This document shows, in pieces, positions 1 to 7,126 of a stretch of 13,394 bases of DNA (positions within the stretch are counted from its first letter, which is position 1; each line of letters begins with the position of its first letter). Source of the stretch: JBCCMF01 sp038747545 (GTDB lineage Bacteria > Bacteroidota > Rhodothermia > Rhodothermales > JBCCMF01); the NCBI GenBank assembly GCA_038747545.1, contig JBCDJT010000138.1, forward strand, positions 1 through 13,394, written 5' to 3'. The translations under genes and the position numbers were made by a program. The notes under the pieces are model-generated. The model saw only the letters and a program-made list of their open reading frames with translations, was not told the origin of the DNA and did no database searches.

Positions 1-417
1 CGCTGGGAAGGCTACCGCAACTCATGGGTCACGCTCGACGGGCAGCACATGCAGTCCGTGAGTGGCGGCGGCCATTGGGGCGGTGGGCTGTTCATCAACG
101 CGTACGACCAAGGGCGGCTAGGCCTGCTCTTTCTGCGCAAAGGGCAGTGGGCCGACCAGCAGATCTTCTCCACGGATTGGTACGACCTTGCCACCACACC
201 TACCGCGTCGAACACGGGCTATGGTTTCATGAACTGGTTTCTCAACACCGATCAGGAGCTGCTGCCCAACGCCCCAGAAGGCGCCATCGCTCACCTCGGC
301 GCAGGCACCAACATGATCTACCTCGATCCCGAGCACGACTTGGTAATCGTGGCCCGCTGGATCGAGCGCAGCGCCATGGACGAGCTGGTGCAGCGCGTGC
401 GCGAGAGCATCGAATAG
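1..417 (+). CDS. Serine beta-lactamase-like hydrolase, C-terminal fragment
   Basis: The open frame runs from base 1 to a TAG stop, giving the last 138 residues of a gene that begins outside the window. The fragment has a Gly-rich SGGGHWGGG stretch (residues about 19-27), a YGF-x-NWFLN segment, and near the end HLGAGTN followed by an LDPEHDLVIVARW strand. This order is typical of the C-terminal half of the beta-lactamase/transpeptidase-like superfamily (PF00144, class C beta-lactamase or esterase type). In that family the HxG-type motif replaces the KTG triad of the active site. The SxxK nucleophile and the tyrosine motif would lie upstream and cannot be seen. Such proteins are usually periplasmic or secreted esterases or peptidases rather than resistance enzymes; the substrate is unknown. 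The gene converges on the glycoamylase fusion with only 7 bp between stop codons, and I see no hairpin terminator in the gap. Confidence 0.8.
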   Translation, partial: RWEGYRNSWVTLDGQHMQSVSGGGHWGGGLFINAYDQGRLGLLFLRKGQWADQQIFSTDWYDLATTPTASNTGYGFMNWFLNTDQELLPNAPEGAIAHLGAGTNMIYLDPEHDLVIVARWIERSAMDELVQRVRESIE

Positions 418-424
418 CCCGAGC

Positions 425-2560
425 TTACTGCTGGATGGCCTGGGCTACGCCTGCCGCACGGACGCGCTCGAACAGCAGCCGATGCCCAGCATCGTTGAGG
501 TGGATGCCGTCGCCGGAGTCATAGGCCGGGTCGAGGCCATCATCGGAGCGCTCCAGGCCGCGCCATACGTCGATGGCGCGGTCGCCGAAACGGTCGAGGA
601 TGGCATCGCGGACGCGGCGCTGGTCGCGCTGGCCCTCGGGGTCGAGGTTGCGGGGCTGGGTGGTGAAGACCCATACAGGCACGCCCGCGTCAGTAGCAGC
701 CTGTACCATCGTCTCGAAGTTAGCGAGTTGCTCGGCGTTGGCGAAGCCGCTGGCGCGGTCGTTCGACGGCAGGTTGATGATGATGGCGTCGGGCTTGTAG
801 CGGAGTGCGGCGGTGATGTTGCGCAGCGTGTCGGGCGCGGGACGGTCAGCAACGGCGATGGCGTCAGTGGGCAACATGTGATACGTGGTGTAGCCGCCGC
901 GCGCGAGGTTGACGAGGTCGAAGTTGGCATTATTCGCTTGGCCGTGGCTGCGGTAGCGATTGGCCCACGCGCTGTCGGGTACGCTAGCGCCCGCGCCCGC
1001 TGCCGTCGAGGAGCCGATGAGCACCACGAGGTCGCGTTCGGCAAACTGCTCAGCGGGGTCGGCCTGCCGCTGGTCAATGACGCGTTTCACGTCGCGCACC
1101 TCCACATCGGCGAGCCAGCCGCCCGTGAAGCCGGCGCGTTGCAGGCCGCGCACGAGGTAGGGGCTGCGCTTCATCACGTCCCACACGAAGCCGCTGCGGT
1201 AGTTCTCCGCCATCAGCAGGATCGGCCCCTGGTCGATGCCGAGGTAGTCGCCATCCACCCAGCCCACGCCGTCGACGACCTGCCCATGGCGCAGCTCCAC
1301 ATCGGTGAACGTAAAGCTGGGGTTAACGGCATCGAGGAAGCCGTACTCGGTGAAGAGCGCCTCGCCGAACTGCGCCCGCATCGCCTTGAGCGCCGCGATG
1401 GTCTCGTCAGGGGCGAAGGGGATGGAGCCGCCCGCAGCGGTAGGCACCAGCGTGCCGTCGTCGTTGACGTGGTGCGTGCTGGCGCCGCGTGCCCAGTACG
1501 TGTGGAAGCGCCGCTCCTCGCCGTTGAACGGCAGCGTCACATCGGCGGGGCCGTCGCTGGCGGTGAGCCCCCAGAGGTCGCCGCCGTAGCGCGTCCAGCC
1601 CATCGGGTTATCGTCGGCATACGCTTTCTGGCTGAGCGTGGCGCGCTGGCTGTTCTCGAAGTAGTCGATGCCGCGCTCGCGCATGTAGGCGTCTTGGATG
1701 CCGCGGTAGTCGATCCACACGTGGCTGTACTGATGTCCAAAGAGTGGGCTGAAGTCGACGTGTTCGTAGCCGTAGAAGTCGTTCCACGCGTACGTGCTGG
1801 TCCAGGCCTCCCAGGCCGAGGGGTCGACCGCGAACGTAGGCGAGCCCAAGGCCATGAGGTAGAGCAGCATCGCTTCGTTGTAGCCCTGCCAGTCGGCCTG
1901 CCCGAAGCCGCGCTCAGGGTGCCACGCCATCGCCAAGCGGGGCGGACGGGCGACGAACCAGTCCCACTCTACGCGTTGGAAGAGCGAGTCGGCATAGGCG
2001 CGGATGGCCGCTTCGCCCTCATTCTCGGCGTCGTAGTATTCACGCGCGAAGAGCACGCCCGCCATCAGCAGCGCCGTGTCGATGGTGGACAGCTCGTTGT
2101 CGCGGTAGCGCGTAGCGTCCTCGTAGGTGAGGAAGTGGTAGAAGAAGCCCTTGAAGCCCGCCTGTCCCACCTGACTCGGACCTTGGGGGACCGTCCACAG
2201 CGTGCGCAGCGTGTTCAGCGTGCGCTCTGTGGCTTGGCTCCGGGCTACATAGCCGTTTTCGGCACCCACGCCGTAGCTCGTCAGGGCGAACCCGATGGCG
2301 GCGATGCTGGAGAACGTCCGGCGCGGCCAACGGTCGGGCGTGAGGCCCGTCTCGTGATCAGTGACGTCCCAAAACCACTGGAAGGTGCGCGTCTGGAGCG
2401 TGTCGAGGAAGGGATCGACGGTCTCGGGCGCTTCGCTCGCGTAGCTCACCTCCAGCGGCGCCTCCTCTTCCACCCCGGGCGCTGTGTCGCACCCGATGCC
2501 AGCAGCGAGGCCAAAGCTCGCCGCCAGGATAGACAAAACCACTGGAAACGTCTTGCTCAT
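425..2560 (-). CDS. Glycoamylase-family lipoprotein fused to a C-terminal SGNH/GDSL esterase domain
   Basis: 711 residues. The N-terminus is a signal peptide ending at a possible lipobox, GIG-C24 (an imperfect consensus), so a lipoprotein is likely. Residues about 52-480 match the glycoamylase family (PF10091): FQWFWDVTDHETGLTPDR near 60-77, GFFYHFLTYEDATRY near 138-152, GYNEAMLLYLMALGSP near 226-241, GHQYSHVWIDYRGIQD near 275-290, GGDLWGLTASDGP near 326-338, and AENYRSGFVWDVMKRSP near 451-467. Family members are (alpha/alpha)6-type glycoside hydrolases, often acting on beta-glucans or other polysaccharides. Residues about 508-708 form an SGNH hydrolase: GSST (nucleophile probably S518), RGG at 554-556, LPSND with N600, and DGIH with D684 and H687. 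This is the full Ser/Gly/Asn/His set. The fusion suggests one protein that deacylates and cleaves the same glycan (inference). It lies 66 bp downstream of the sulfatase and is probably co-transcribed with it. There is no Shine-Dalgarno. Confidence 0.85.
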   Translation of the reverse strand: MSKTFPVVLSILAASFGLAAGIGCDTAPGVEEEAPLEVSYASEAPETVDPFLDTLQTRTFQWFWDVTDHETGLTPDRWPRRTFSSIAAIGFALTSYGVGAENGYVARSQATERTLNTLRTLWTVPQGPSQVGQAGFKGFFYHFLTYEDATRYRDNELSTIDTALLMAGVLFAREYYDAENEGEAAIRAYADSLFQRVEWDWFVARPPRLAMAWHPERGFGQADWQGYNEAMLLYLMALGSPTFAVDPSAWEAWTSTYAWNDFYGYEHVDFSPLFGHQYSHVWIDYRGIQDAYMRERGIDYFENSQRATLSQKAYADDNPMGWTRYGGDLWGLTASDGPADVTLPFNGEERRFHTYWARGASTHHVNDDGTLVPTAAGGSIPFAPDETIAALKAMRAQFGEALFTEYGFLDAVNPSFTFTDVELRHGQVVDGVGWVDGDYLGIDQGPILLMAENYRSGFVWDVMKRSPYLVRGLQRAGFTGGWLADVEVRDVKRVIDQRQADPAEQFAERDLVVLIGSSTAAGAGASVPDSAWANRYRSHGQANNANFDLVNLARGGYTTYHMLPTDAIAVADRPAPDTLRNITAALRYKPDAIIINLPSNDRASGFANAEQLANFETMVQAATDAGVPVWVFTTQPRNLDPEGQRDQRRVRDAILDRFGDRAIDVWRGLERSDDGLDPAYDSGDGIHLNDAGHRLLFERVRAAGVAQAIQQ

Positions 2561-2626
2561 AGGTGCTGAACCATGACGCCGTTATTCTACAGCTCGAAGC
2601 ATGCCTGAACCCTAGCTACGGATAGC

Positions 2627-4057
2627 TTACTTATCAAGCAGCCACTCGTCGGCGCTCCAGGTGCCGCGGCGCATGGGTACTCGCATGGCATCCTCGGCTT
2701 CGAGCAGGTCGTACAGGCGCTGCCGCATCGCCCGGGCGGTCTCAGCAAAGGCAGGCACCTCAGCCAGGTTCACCATCTCCTGCGGATCGTTCGTCAGGTC
2801 GTACAACTCGTCGCGGTCCCAGACGCCGTGGTAGTAGATGTACTTGTATTGGTTGCCGCGCAGCGCGAACGTGGTGGGCGTGTGGGGGAAGGCGTGCTCC
2901 CAGTAGTATTGATACAGGAACTCGCGCCCTTCGTCATTCGGGGCCTCGCCTTCAAGTAAGCCGAGGAACGACGAGCCGTCCATGTTCACCAGCCGCGACT
3001 CCACGCCCGTCAGCTCGTAGATGGTAGAGGCGATGTCGATGTTGCGCACGAGCCCGTCGATGGTGGTGCCGGCCTCCACGTAGCCCGGCGACCATGCCAG
3101 CATGGGTACGCGCATCGACTCCTCGTAGGCGTTGCGCTTGTCGATCAGGCCGTGCTCGCCCAGGAGGAAACCGTTGTCGCCCATGTAGATGACGAGTGTG
3201 TTCTCGGCGAGGCCGGAGGTGTCGAGCTGCTCAATCACGCGGCCGATGCTCTCGTCCAGCCCCAGCAGCGTCTCGGCGTAGCGGCGGTAGAAGCCATCGA
3301 ACTCTAGTGCGCCCTGATACATGTAGTCGACGCCGTGCCAGCTGCCGCGCTGCTTCTTCACCCACTCGGGCTTGCCCCAGTAGTTGCGCGCCGTGTTGGG
3401 CATCGAGGCCGGGTACGGGATGTCGATGTCGGCATAGGCGCCCTGGTGGCGGGGCGCAGGCATGAACTCGGCATGGACGGCCTTGTGCGAGAGGATCATA
3501 AAGAACGGCTCTTCGCCGTTCTGCTCCTGAAGGAAGTCTAGTGCGTACTCGGTCAGGATGTCCGACGTGTAGCCCTCGGGGTTGCGGCGCTCGCCGTCCA
3601 CGTTCAGGTTGGGATCGAAGTAGGTGCCTTGCCCCTTGAAGCTCACCCAGCGGTCGAAGCCCGCGCGCGGGTCGTCGCTGTCGTCGCCCATGTGCCACTT
3701 GCCGATGTAGGCCGTGTTGTAGCCCGCCTCCTGCAAGTCCTCCGGGAAGAACCGCGTGCCTTCAGGGATGTCCGTCGAGTTGTCGACGACGCCGTGGTTG
3801 TGCGCGTACTGCCCGGTCAGGATCGATGCGCGGCTGGGTGAGCACAGCGCCGTGGTGACGAACGCGTTGCTCAGGTGCGCGCCTTCCCGCGCCATCCGGT
3901 CCATGGCGGGCGTATTCAGGAAGTCGGGCGCGTTGGGGTGAGCGCTGAAGAAGTCGTAGCGGTGATCATCGGAGAGGATGAAAACCACATTTTTCGGCTG
4001 CGCGAACGCCGAGCCGACAGAGATGCACGCGAAGAGGAGGACGAGAAGCAGACGCAT
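2627..4057 (-). CDS. Secreted type I (formylglycine) sulfatase
   Basis: 476 residues from the ATG at 4057. I chose this start because it opens directly into a signal peptide (MRLLLVLLFACISVGSAFA, cleavage before Q20); an upstream in-frame GTG at 4150 would add 31 residues with no signal character. Visible family S1 features: metal-binding SDD at 29-31, the core CSPSR at 72-76 in which C72 would be oxidised to formylglycine, GKWH at 119-122, SHKAVH at 190-195, GDNG at 293-296 and K307. All the usual catalytic and calcium-site elements are present, so the enzyme should be active if a maturation enzyme exists elsewhere. The substrate is a sulfate ester on a glycan. The HNHGVVDN segment after the core and the C-terminal YELYDLTNDPQE-type region recall N-acetylglucosamine-6-sulfatase-like subfamilies, but I cannot fix the subfamily. 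The gene lies between the hicBA cassette and the glycoamylase fusion, in the same direction as both. Confidence 0.92.
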   Translation of the reverse strand: MRLLLVLLFACISVGSAFAQPKNVVFILSDDHRYDFFSAHPNAPDFLNTPAMDRMAREGAHLSNAFVTTALCSPSRASILTGQYAHNHGVVDNSTDIPEGTRFFPEDLQEAGYNTAYIGKWHMGDDSDDPRAGFDRWVSFKGQGTYFDPNLNVDGERRNPEGYTSDILTEYALDFLQEQNGEEPFFMILSHKAVHAEFMPAPRHQGAYADIDIPYPASMPNTARNYWGKPEWVKKQRGSWHGVDYMYQGALEFDGFYRRYAETLLGLDESIGRVIEQLDTSGLAENTLVIYMGDNGFLLGEHGLIDKRNAYEESMRVPMLAWSPGYVEAGTTIDGLVRNIDIASTIYELTGVESRLVNMDGSSFLGLLEGEAPNDEGREFLYQYYWEHAFPHTPTTFALRGNQYKYIYYHGVWDRDELYDLTNDPQEMVNLAEVPAFAETARAMRQRLYDLLEAEDAMRVPMRRGTWSADEWLLDK

Positions 4058-4161
4058 GGCGATGAGCGGATGGTGAGGGCAGCGAGCGCGGAAGCGCATC
4101 CAGGCCGCTAAGGTAATCAATCCGTCATTCAATCGTGAGCCCGTTCTCACCTAATGGGGCA

Positions 4162-4226
4162 TCTGGCCAGAGGTTGCCGTCACGGGCCATCCCACGCAAC
4201 AATGCCCATCGCCTCCAGCCCGGCTT
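4162..4226. repeat. 65-bp direct repeat, copy 1 (distal side of hicBA)
   Basis: This 65-bp segment matches 4705-4769 at 63 positions by my alignment. The differences are A/G at 4199 versus 4742 and C/G at 4210 versus 4753. Read on the minus strand it carries the last 14 codons and stop of the SDR gene plus 18 bp of downstream sequence, so it is a detached 3'-end copy. One difference is silent and the other would change Ala to Val. Its inner end overlaps the first two bases of the hicA stop codon. Homology stops abruptly on both sides. Confidence 0.95.
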
Positions 4227-4449
4227 ACAGAAGCATCCGCAGTTCGTCACGCGTCAGTTCACAGTCGCGCAGAATCTTTGAGAGGAGTCCTGGCCCCAGG
4301 CTCTCGCCCGCATGGACAGGGACTACCGTTGTCCGCCCGTCTTGGTGGCGAAGAAAGTGGTGACTGCCCTTGACGCGGATTACACTGAACCCGGCTTTTC
4401 CCAGGCCTCTGATCAGTTTCTTTCCCGTTAAGCTCGGCAGCTTACTCAT
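4225..4449 (-). CDS. hicA: HicA-family mRNA interferase toxin
   Basis: 74 residues, a normal length for HicA (YcfA-like, PF07927). It has the compact dsRBD-like pattern: a helix with KLIRGLGKAGF at 11-21, a strand leading to GSHHF at 28-32 with the presumed catalytic histidine H30, then VVPVHAGESLGPGLLSKIL at 42-60. HicA toxins cleave mRNA and arrest translation until neutralised by HicB. The ATG overlaps the hicB TGA by four bases (ATGA, 4446-4449), so the pair is translationally coupled with the antitoxin first. This is the reverse of the classical hicA-hicB order but is common for the short HicB type. The stop codon sits exactly at the edge of repeat copy 1. No key residue appears lost, so the toxin is probably functional. 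Confidence 0.93.
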   Translation of the reverse strand: MSKLPSLTGKKLIRGLGKAGFSVIRVKGSHHFLRHQDGRTTVVPVHAGESLGPGLLSKILRDCELTRDELRMLL

Positions 4450-4661
4450 GCTGGTACGCTGACCTTCTGCACGCCGATGAAATCGAGCATCTCCCGCTCC
4501 TCTTCCTCAACTTCCAGGCACAGTTCAATAGCCTCTCGAATGCGCTCCATCAGCGCATCAAGCGAACGAGCTTGCGTATGGCATCCCGGCAGGCTCGGTA
4601 CGGAGGCCACGTAATAGCCCTCTTGGTCGCGCTCAATGACGACGTTGAACTCTTGACGCAT
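4446..4661 (-). CDS. hicB: HicB-family antitoxin (short form)
   Basis: 71 residues from the ATG at 4661; an in-frame GTG nine bases upstream is possible but less likely. The protein has the HicB partial RNase-H-like fold signature: FNVVIERDQEGYYVASVPSLPGCHTQ at about 5-30, then a helix with SLDALMERIREAIELCLEVE at about 33-52 (PF15919 type). It ends soon after, at VQKVSVPA, without the C-terminal ribbon-helix-helix or helix-turn-helix DNA-binding domain of longer HicB proteins. It may therefore neutralise HicA by binding while autoregulating weakly or not at all (inference). It precedes hicA with a 4-bp overlap. Only 43 bp separate its start from repeat copy 2, so any dedicated promoter must lie in that gap or within the repeat/SDR 3' end. 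Confidence 0.92.
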   Translation of the reverse strand: MRQEFNVVIERDQEGYYVASVPSLPGCHTQARSLDALMERIREAIELCLEVEEEEREMLDFIGVQKVSVPA

Positions 4662-4704
4662 AGATAGCACAGGTTACGCATGAAGACCTTCGTCCAACAT
4701 ACCG

Positions 4705-4769
4705 TCTGGCCAGAGGTTGCCGTCACGGGCCATCCCACGCAGCAATGCCCATGGCCTCCAGCCCGGCTT
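4705..4769. repeat. 65-bp direct repeat, copy 2 (overlaps SDR 3' end)
   Basis: This is the counterpart of 4162-4226. It contains the real 3' end of the SDR gene (4723-4769, including its TGA) and 18 bp beyond. The start-to-start distance between copies is 543 bp, and the only genes between them are hicB and hicA. The layout resembles target-site duplication at a gene 3' end, where the target gene is left whole. A weak inverted repeat (TGGCC...GGCCA) lies inside each copy but has no T-tract, so I do not call it a terminator. Confidence 0.95.
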
Positions 4770-5589
4770 TGCGGATGGGTTCGCTGGCGTCGTTGAGCGC
4801 TTGGAAGCCGAAGTCGAGGCCAGCAATGGTGCGGATGGGGCGCTCACCTTTAGGCATGTCGATCAAGTTGGCGAAGATCTCGACGACGATGTGGGCGTCT
4901 GTAGGAGCATTTCCGTCTGCGAAGAGGCCTTTCACGCTGGCCTCGAAGCCCTGCGCAAACTCGCCGATGTGCGGGTAGGCGGCCATGACTTCGGCGCGCG
5001 AGCCTTGCTTCATATTGGCGAAAAAGCCAGTCTCGAACGGGCCAGGCTCTACCAGCACGACGTCGATGCCGAGCGGCGCCAGTTCGTAGCGCATGGCTTC
5101 GCTCATGCCTTCCAGACCCCACTTGCTGGCGTTGTAGACGCCGAAACCCGGGAAGGCGGCGCGCCCGGCGGTGGAGCTGACTTGGATGATGAGGCCGTCG
5201 CCCTGCGCGCGCATCCCGGGCAAGACGGCATTGGCTACCCGCGCCGTGCCCACAATGTTGAGGTCGAGTTGAGCGAGGATGTCGTCGCCCGTGAATGACT
5301 CCACGGGCCCGCCGTAGCCGTAGCCCGCGTTGTTGATCAGCACATCCACGGTCTCCATCGCGCTCACGGCGTGCTCCACGCTGGCATCGGAGGTGACATC
5401 CATCTCGTGGACCTCAATCGAGACACCTTCAGACGCGGCGGAATCTCGAAGGTCCTGGGCTTGCTCGGCGTTGCGGGTTTCGACAGCCCGCATCGTCGCG
5501 TAGACGTGGTGGCCCTTCTTGGCGAGGGTCTTGGCGGCATCGAGGCCAAAGCCACTGCTGCATCCGGTAATCAGAATCCTTTTTGACAT
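4723..5589 (-). CDS. Short-chain dehydrogenase/reductase (classical SDR)
   Basis: 288 residues. The N-terminal Rossmann motif TGCSSGFG (8-15) binds the dinucleotide. ATMR at 31-34 places an arginine after the second beta strand, which in this family favours NADP(H). NNAG is at 86-89, the catalytic serine region SST at 138-140, and the YNASK active site has Y152 and K156. All classical SDR catalytic residues are present and the length is normal. The substrate cannot be read from the sequence; such proteins are often annotated simply as SDR-family oxidoreductases. A sigma70-like promoter lies about 37 bp upstream. The last 47 bases of the gene are duplicated downstream beyond hicBA; the copy in this gene is in frame and appears intact. 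Confidence 0.93.
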   Translation of the reverse strand: MSKRILITGCSSGFGLDAAKTLAKKGHHVYATMRAVETRNAEQAQDLRDSAASEGVSIEVHEMDVTSDASVEHAVSAMETVDVLINNAGYGYGGPVESFTGDDILAQLDLNIVGTARVANAVLPGMRAQGDGLIIQVSSTAGRAAFPGFGVYNASKWGLEGMSEAMRYELAPLGIDVVLVEPGPFETGFFANMKQGSRAEVMAAYPHIGEFAQGFEASVKGLFADGNAPTDAHIVVEIFANLIDMPKGERPIRTIAGLDFGFQALNDASEPIRKAGLEAMGIAAWDGP

Positions 5590-5625
5590 GAATCGTTGGG
5601 GCGCGTGAGGGGATTGAGGTTAGGC

Positions 5626-5654
5626 AGTATAGAACCCGTGTCCACGCGGGACAA
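5626..5654 (-). promoter_or_regulatory. Candidate sigma70-like promoter for the SDR gene
   Basis: On the minus strand TTGTCC (5649-5654) is followed, after exactly 17 bp, by TATACT (5626-5631). These match the general -35 and -10 consensus at four and five of six positions. The -10 ends 36 bp before the SDR ATG, giving a leader of roughly 30 nt. The Bacteroidota-type TAnnTTTG element is absent here, so which sigma consensus applies in this organism is uncertain. Confidence 0.4.
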
Positions 5655-5747
5655 TGCGCAGACACCGCCACGGAAGGTGACATTGTTGAGACGACGTAGC
5701 CGGAGCCACTACGGCCTCAGGGCTCACTGGCCAACCGGAAGAAGCGG

Positions 5748-7043
5748 CTACTCGATCAGACCCACGACGGCTGTGTTGTAGTCGGTGTACGAGGTGTAGC
5801 GTCCGCGGAACCATAGTACGGCGTGGCGCCCTTGGCCGTCGCGTGGTACGAACGGGCGCAGGTGGTCTTCTTCGGCATCAGGTGTGAGCACCGTCCACGC
5901 CCACGTGGCGCCGTCATCGCTCGTGGTGCCTCGGTAGATCTGGTAGTGATCCGTCGAGGCACCTGTGGCGGGGTGGACATCGGACGAGGTGTAGACAGTG
6001 CGTGGGGCGTCGGGGTCAAGGGCGATGCCACCAGCGTAGTGGTTCTCGCCATCGTACAGGTGCGTCCCCGCGTAGGCGATCTCCTGTTCCTGCCATGCGC
6101 CGCGTGCGCCGTCCCAGCGGGCGTAATGATAGCGTAGGTCGTTCCCAACGGTGCTGTCGCGCGCGGTCACGTACACGGCCACGGGCGTGCCGTCGGCATC
6201 GTATTCGAGGTCCCACACCCACGCGCGGCCCTGGGTCTCAGCGCTGTAGATAAGCGTTCCGGCATCCACAGGCATCGGCGGCGTCGCGTTGCCAGGAAGC
6301 GGCTGGATGCGCTGGCCGTCGCTGCGGTAGAGGTACCCGTCCGCGTAGTAGACATGGTAGATGTTCGTCGCCGCGTCGCGCGGGTGCGCCTGCGTGAACA
6401 GCAGGTCGATCCGCCCCTCGCCATCGGAGGCGTACTTGACGTACGGGCGCGTGGACCTCCCGCCAGAGGTGATGAAGTGCTGCTCGGCGCTCCACGTCAG
6501 CCCGCCATCGTCGGACGCCATGAAGGCCGGGTCGAAGTTGGTGCCGCGGAAGAAGTTGTAGAGGCGCCCGCCTTCGGCATTGAGTTCGAACAGGTTGCTG
6601 TACGTGATGCGCGCCGCCAACGGCTCCGTCTGCGCCTCCTCCGACCACTGGATCGCGCCCGCCTCGCTACCCTCCGCAAAGCGCCGGTACCAGATGCGCT
6701 CGGTGTGATGGAGGGCATAGGTGGCCAGCACACGTCCCGCTCCCAGGTGGAGAAACGCCGGGTTGTTGTGGTCGTCTTTCTCCTGCTTCGTGCCCAGCCG
6801 GTACGTTTGCGTGGCACTGCTGCCGTCGAGCGGATGTACGACGGCGCTGGCATAGCCCGCCGTGTCCACAAAGCCGATGTAGAGGTTGTCCCCCGCGAAG
6901 ATGGCCCGTTCGTCATTGAACCATGTCCACGCCCCGTTGTCGGCGAACACCTGTGGCACAGGCCCTGGAGGAGGCGCCTGCTCACAGCCTGCCATGCCGA
7001 TGGCGGTCATGCCACTGAAGAGGAGGAGGACAAACAGGCGCAT
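5748..7043 (-). CDS. BNR_4-family beta-propeller lipoprotein, possible polysaccharide lyase
   Basis: 431 residues. The signal peptide ends in MAG-C20, a good lipobox, so this is a lipoprotein. The body matches the BNR_4 family (PF15892): GAWTWFNDERAIF at about 37-49, DDHNNPAF at 90-97, YALHH at 109-113, an Asp-box SDDGGLTW at 177-184, and TQAHPRD at 217-223. The family is a seven-bladed propeller that includes ulvan lyases of PL24/PL25 as well as uncharacterised sugar-binding proteins. The two histidines H92 and H112 are 20 residues apart; from memory this resembles the catalytic His pair of those lyases, but I could not align them. A lyase acting on a sulfated uronic-acid polysaccharide would fit the nearby sulfatase (inference); a non-enzymatic binding propeller is the alternative. 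It is the first gene of the minus-strand block. Confidence 0.8.
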   Translation of the reverse strand: MRLFVLLLFSGMTAIGMAGCEQAPPPGPVPQVFADNGAWTWFNDERAIFAGDNLYIGFVDTAGYASAVVHPLDGSSATQTYRLGTKQEKDDHNNPAFLHLGAGRVLATYALHHTERIWYRRFAEGSEAGAIQWSEEAQTEPLAARITYSNLFELNAEGGRLYNFFRGTNFDPAFMASDDGGLTWSAEQHFITSGGRSTRPYVKYASDGEGRIDLLFTQAHPRDAATNIYHVYYADGYLYRSDGQRIQPLPGNATPPMPVDAGTLIYSAETQGRAWVWDLEYDADGTPVAVYVTARDSTVGNDLRYHYARWDGARGAWQEQEIAYAGTHLYDGENHYAGGIALDPDAPRTVYTSSDVHPATGASTDHYQIYRGTTSDDGATWAWTVLTPDAEEDHLRPFVPRDGQGRHAVLWFRGRYTSYTDYNTAVVGLIE

Positions 7044-7126
7044 GCTGGACTGAGCGAAGTAGGATGAACACGAACGGACCGCACCAAGGTAGCCACTGCG
7101 CTGATAAACCGCTCATGCCCATTGAC

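Noticed and set aside
482..2569. A 695-codon open frame on the plus strand opposite the glycoamylase fusion.
   Set aside because: It is in exact codon register with the real gene, so it stays open simply because the GC-rich sense gene avoids TTA, CTA and TCA codons. Its translation is Val/Ala/Gly/Arg-rich with no recognisable domain.
4058..4150. N-terminal extension of the sulfatase to the GTG at 4150.
   Set aside because: The extra 31 residues have no signal or domain character, while the ATG at 4057 begins directly with a good signal peptide.
4135..4150. GTGAG/CTCAC hairpin downstream of hicA.
   Set aside because: Only a 5-bp stem with no T-tract on the relevant strand, so it is too weak to call a terminator.
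4162..4769. Insertion sequence or CRISPR explanation for the 65-bp repeats.
   Set aside because: There is no transposase, no terminal inverted repeats and only two copies with protein-coding content, so neither class fits.
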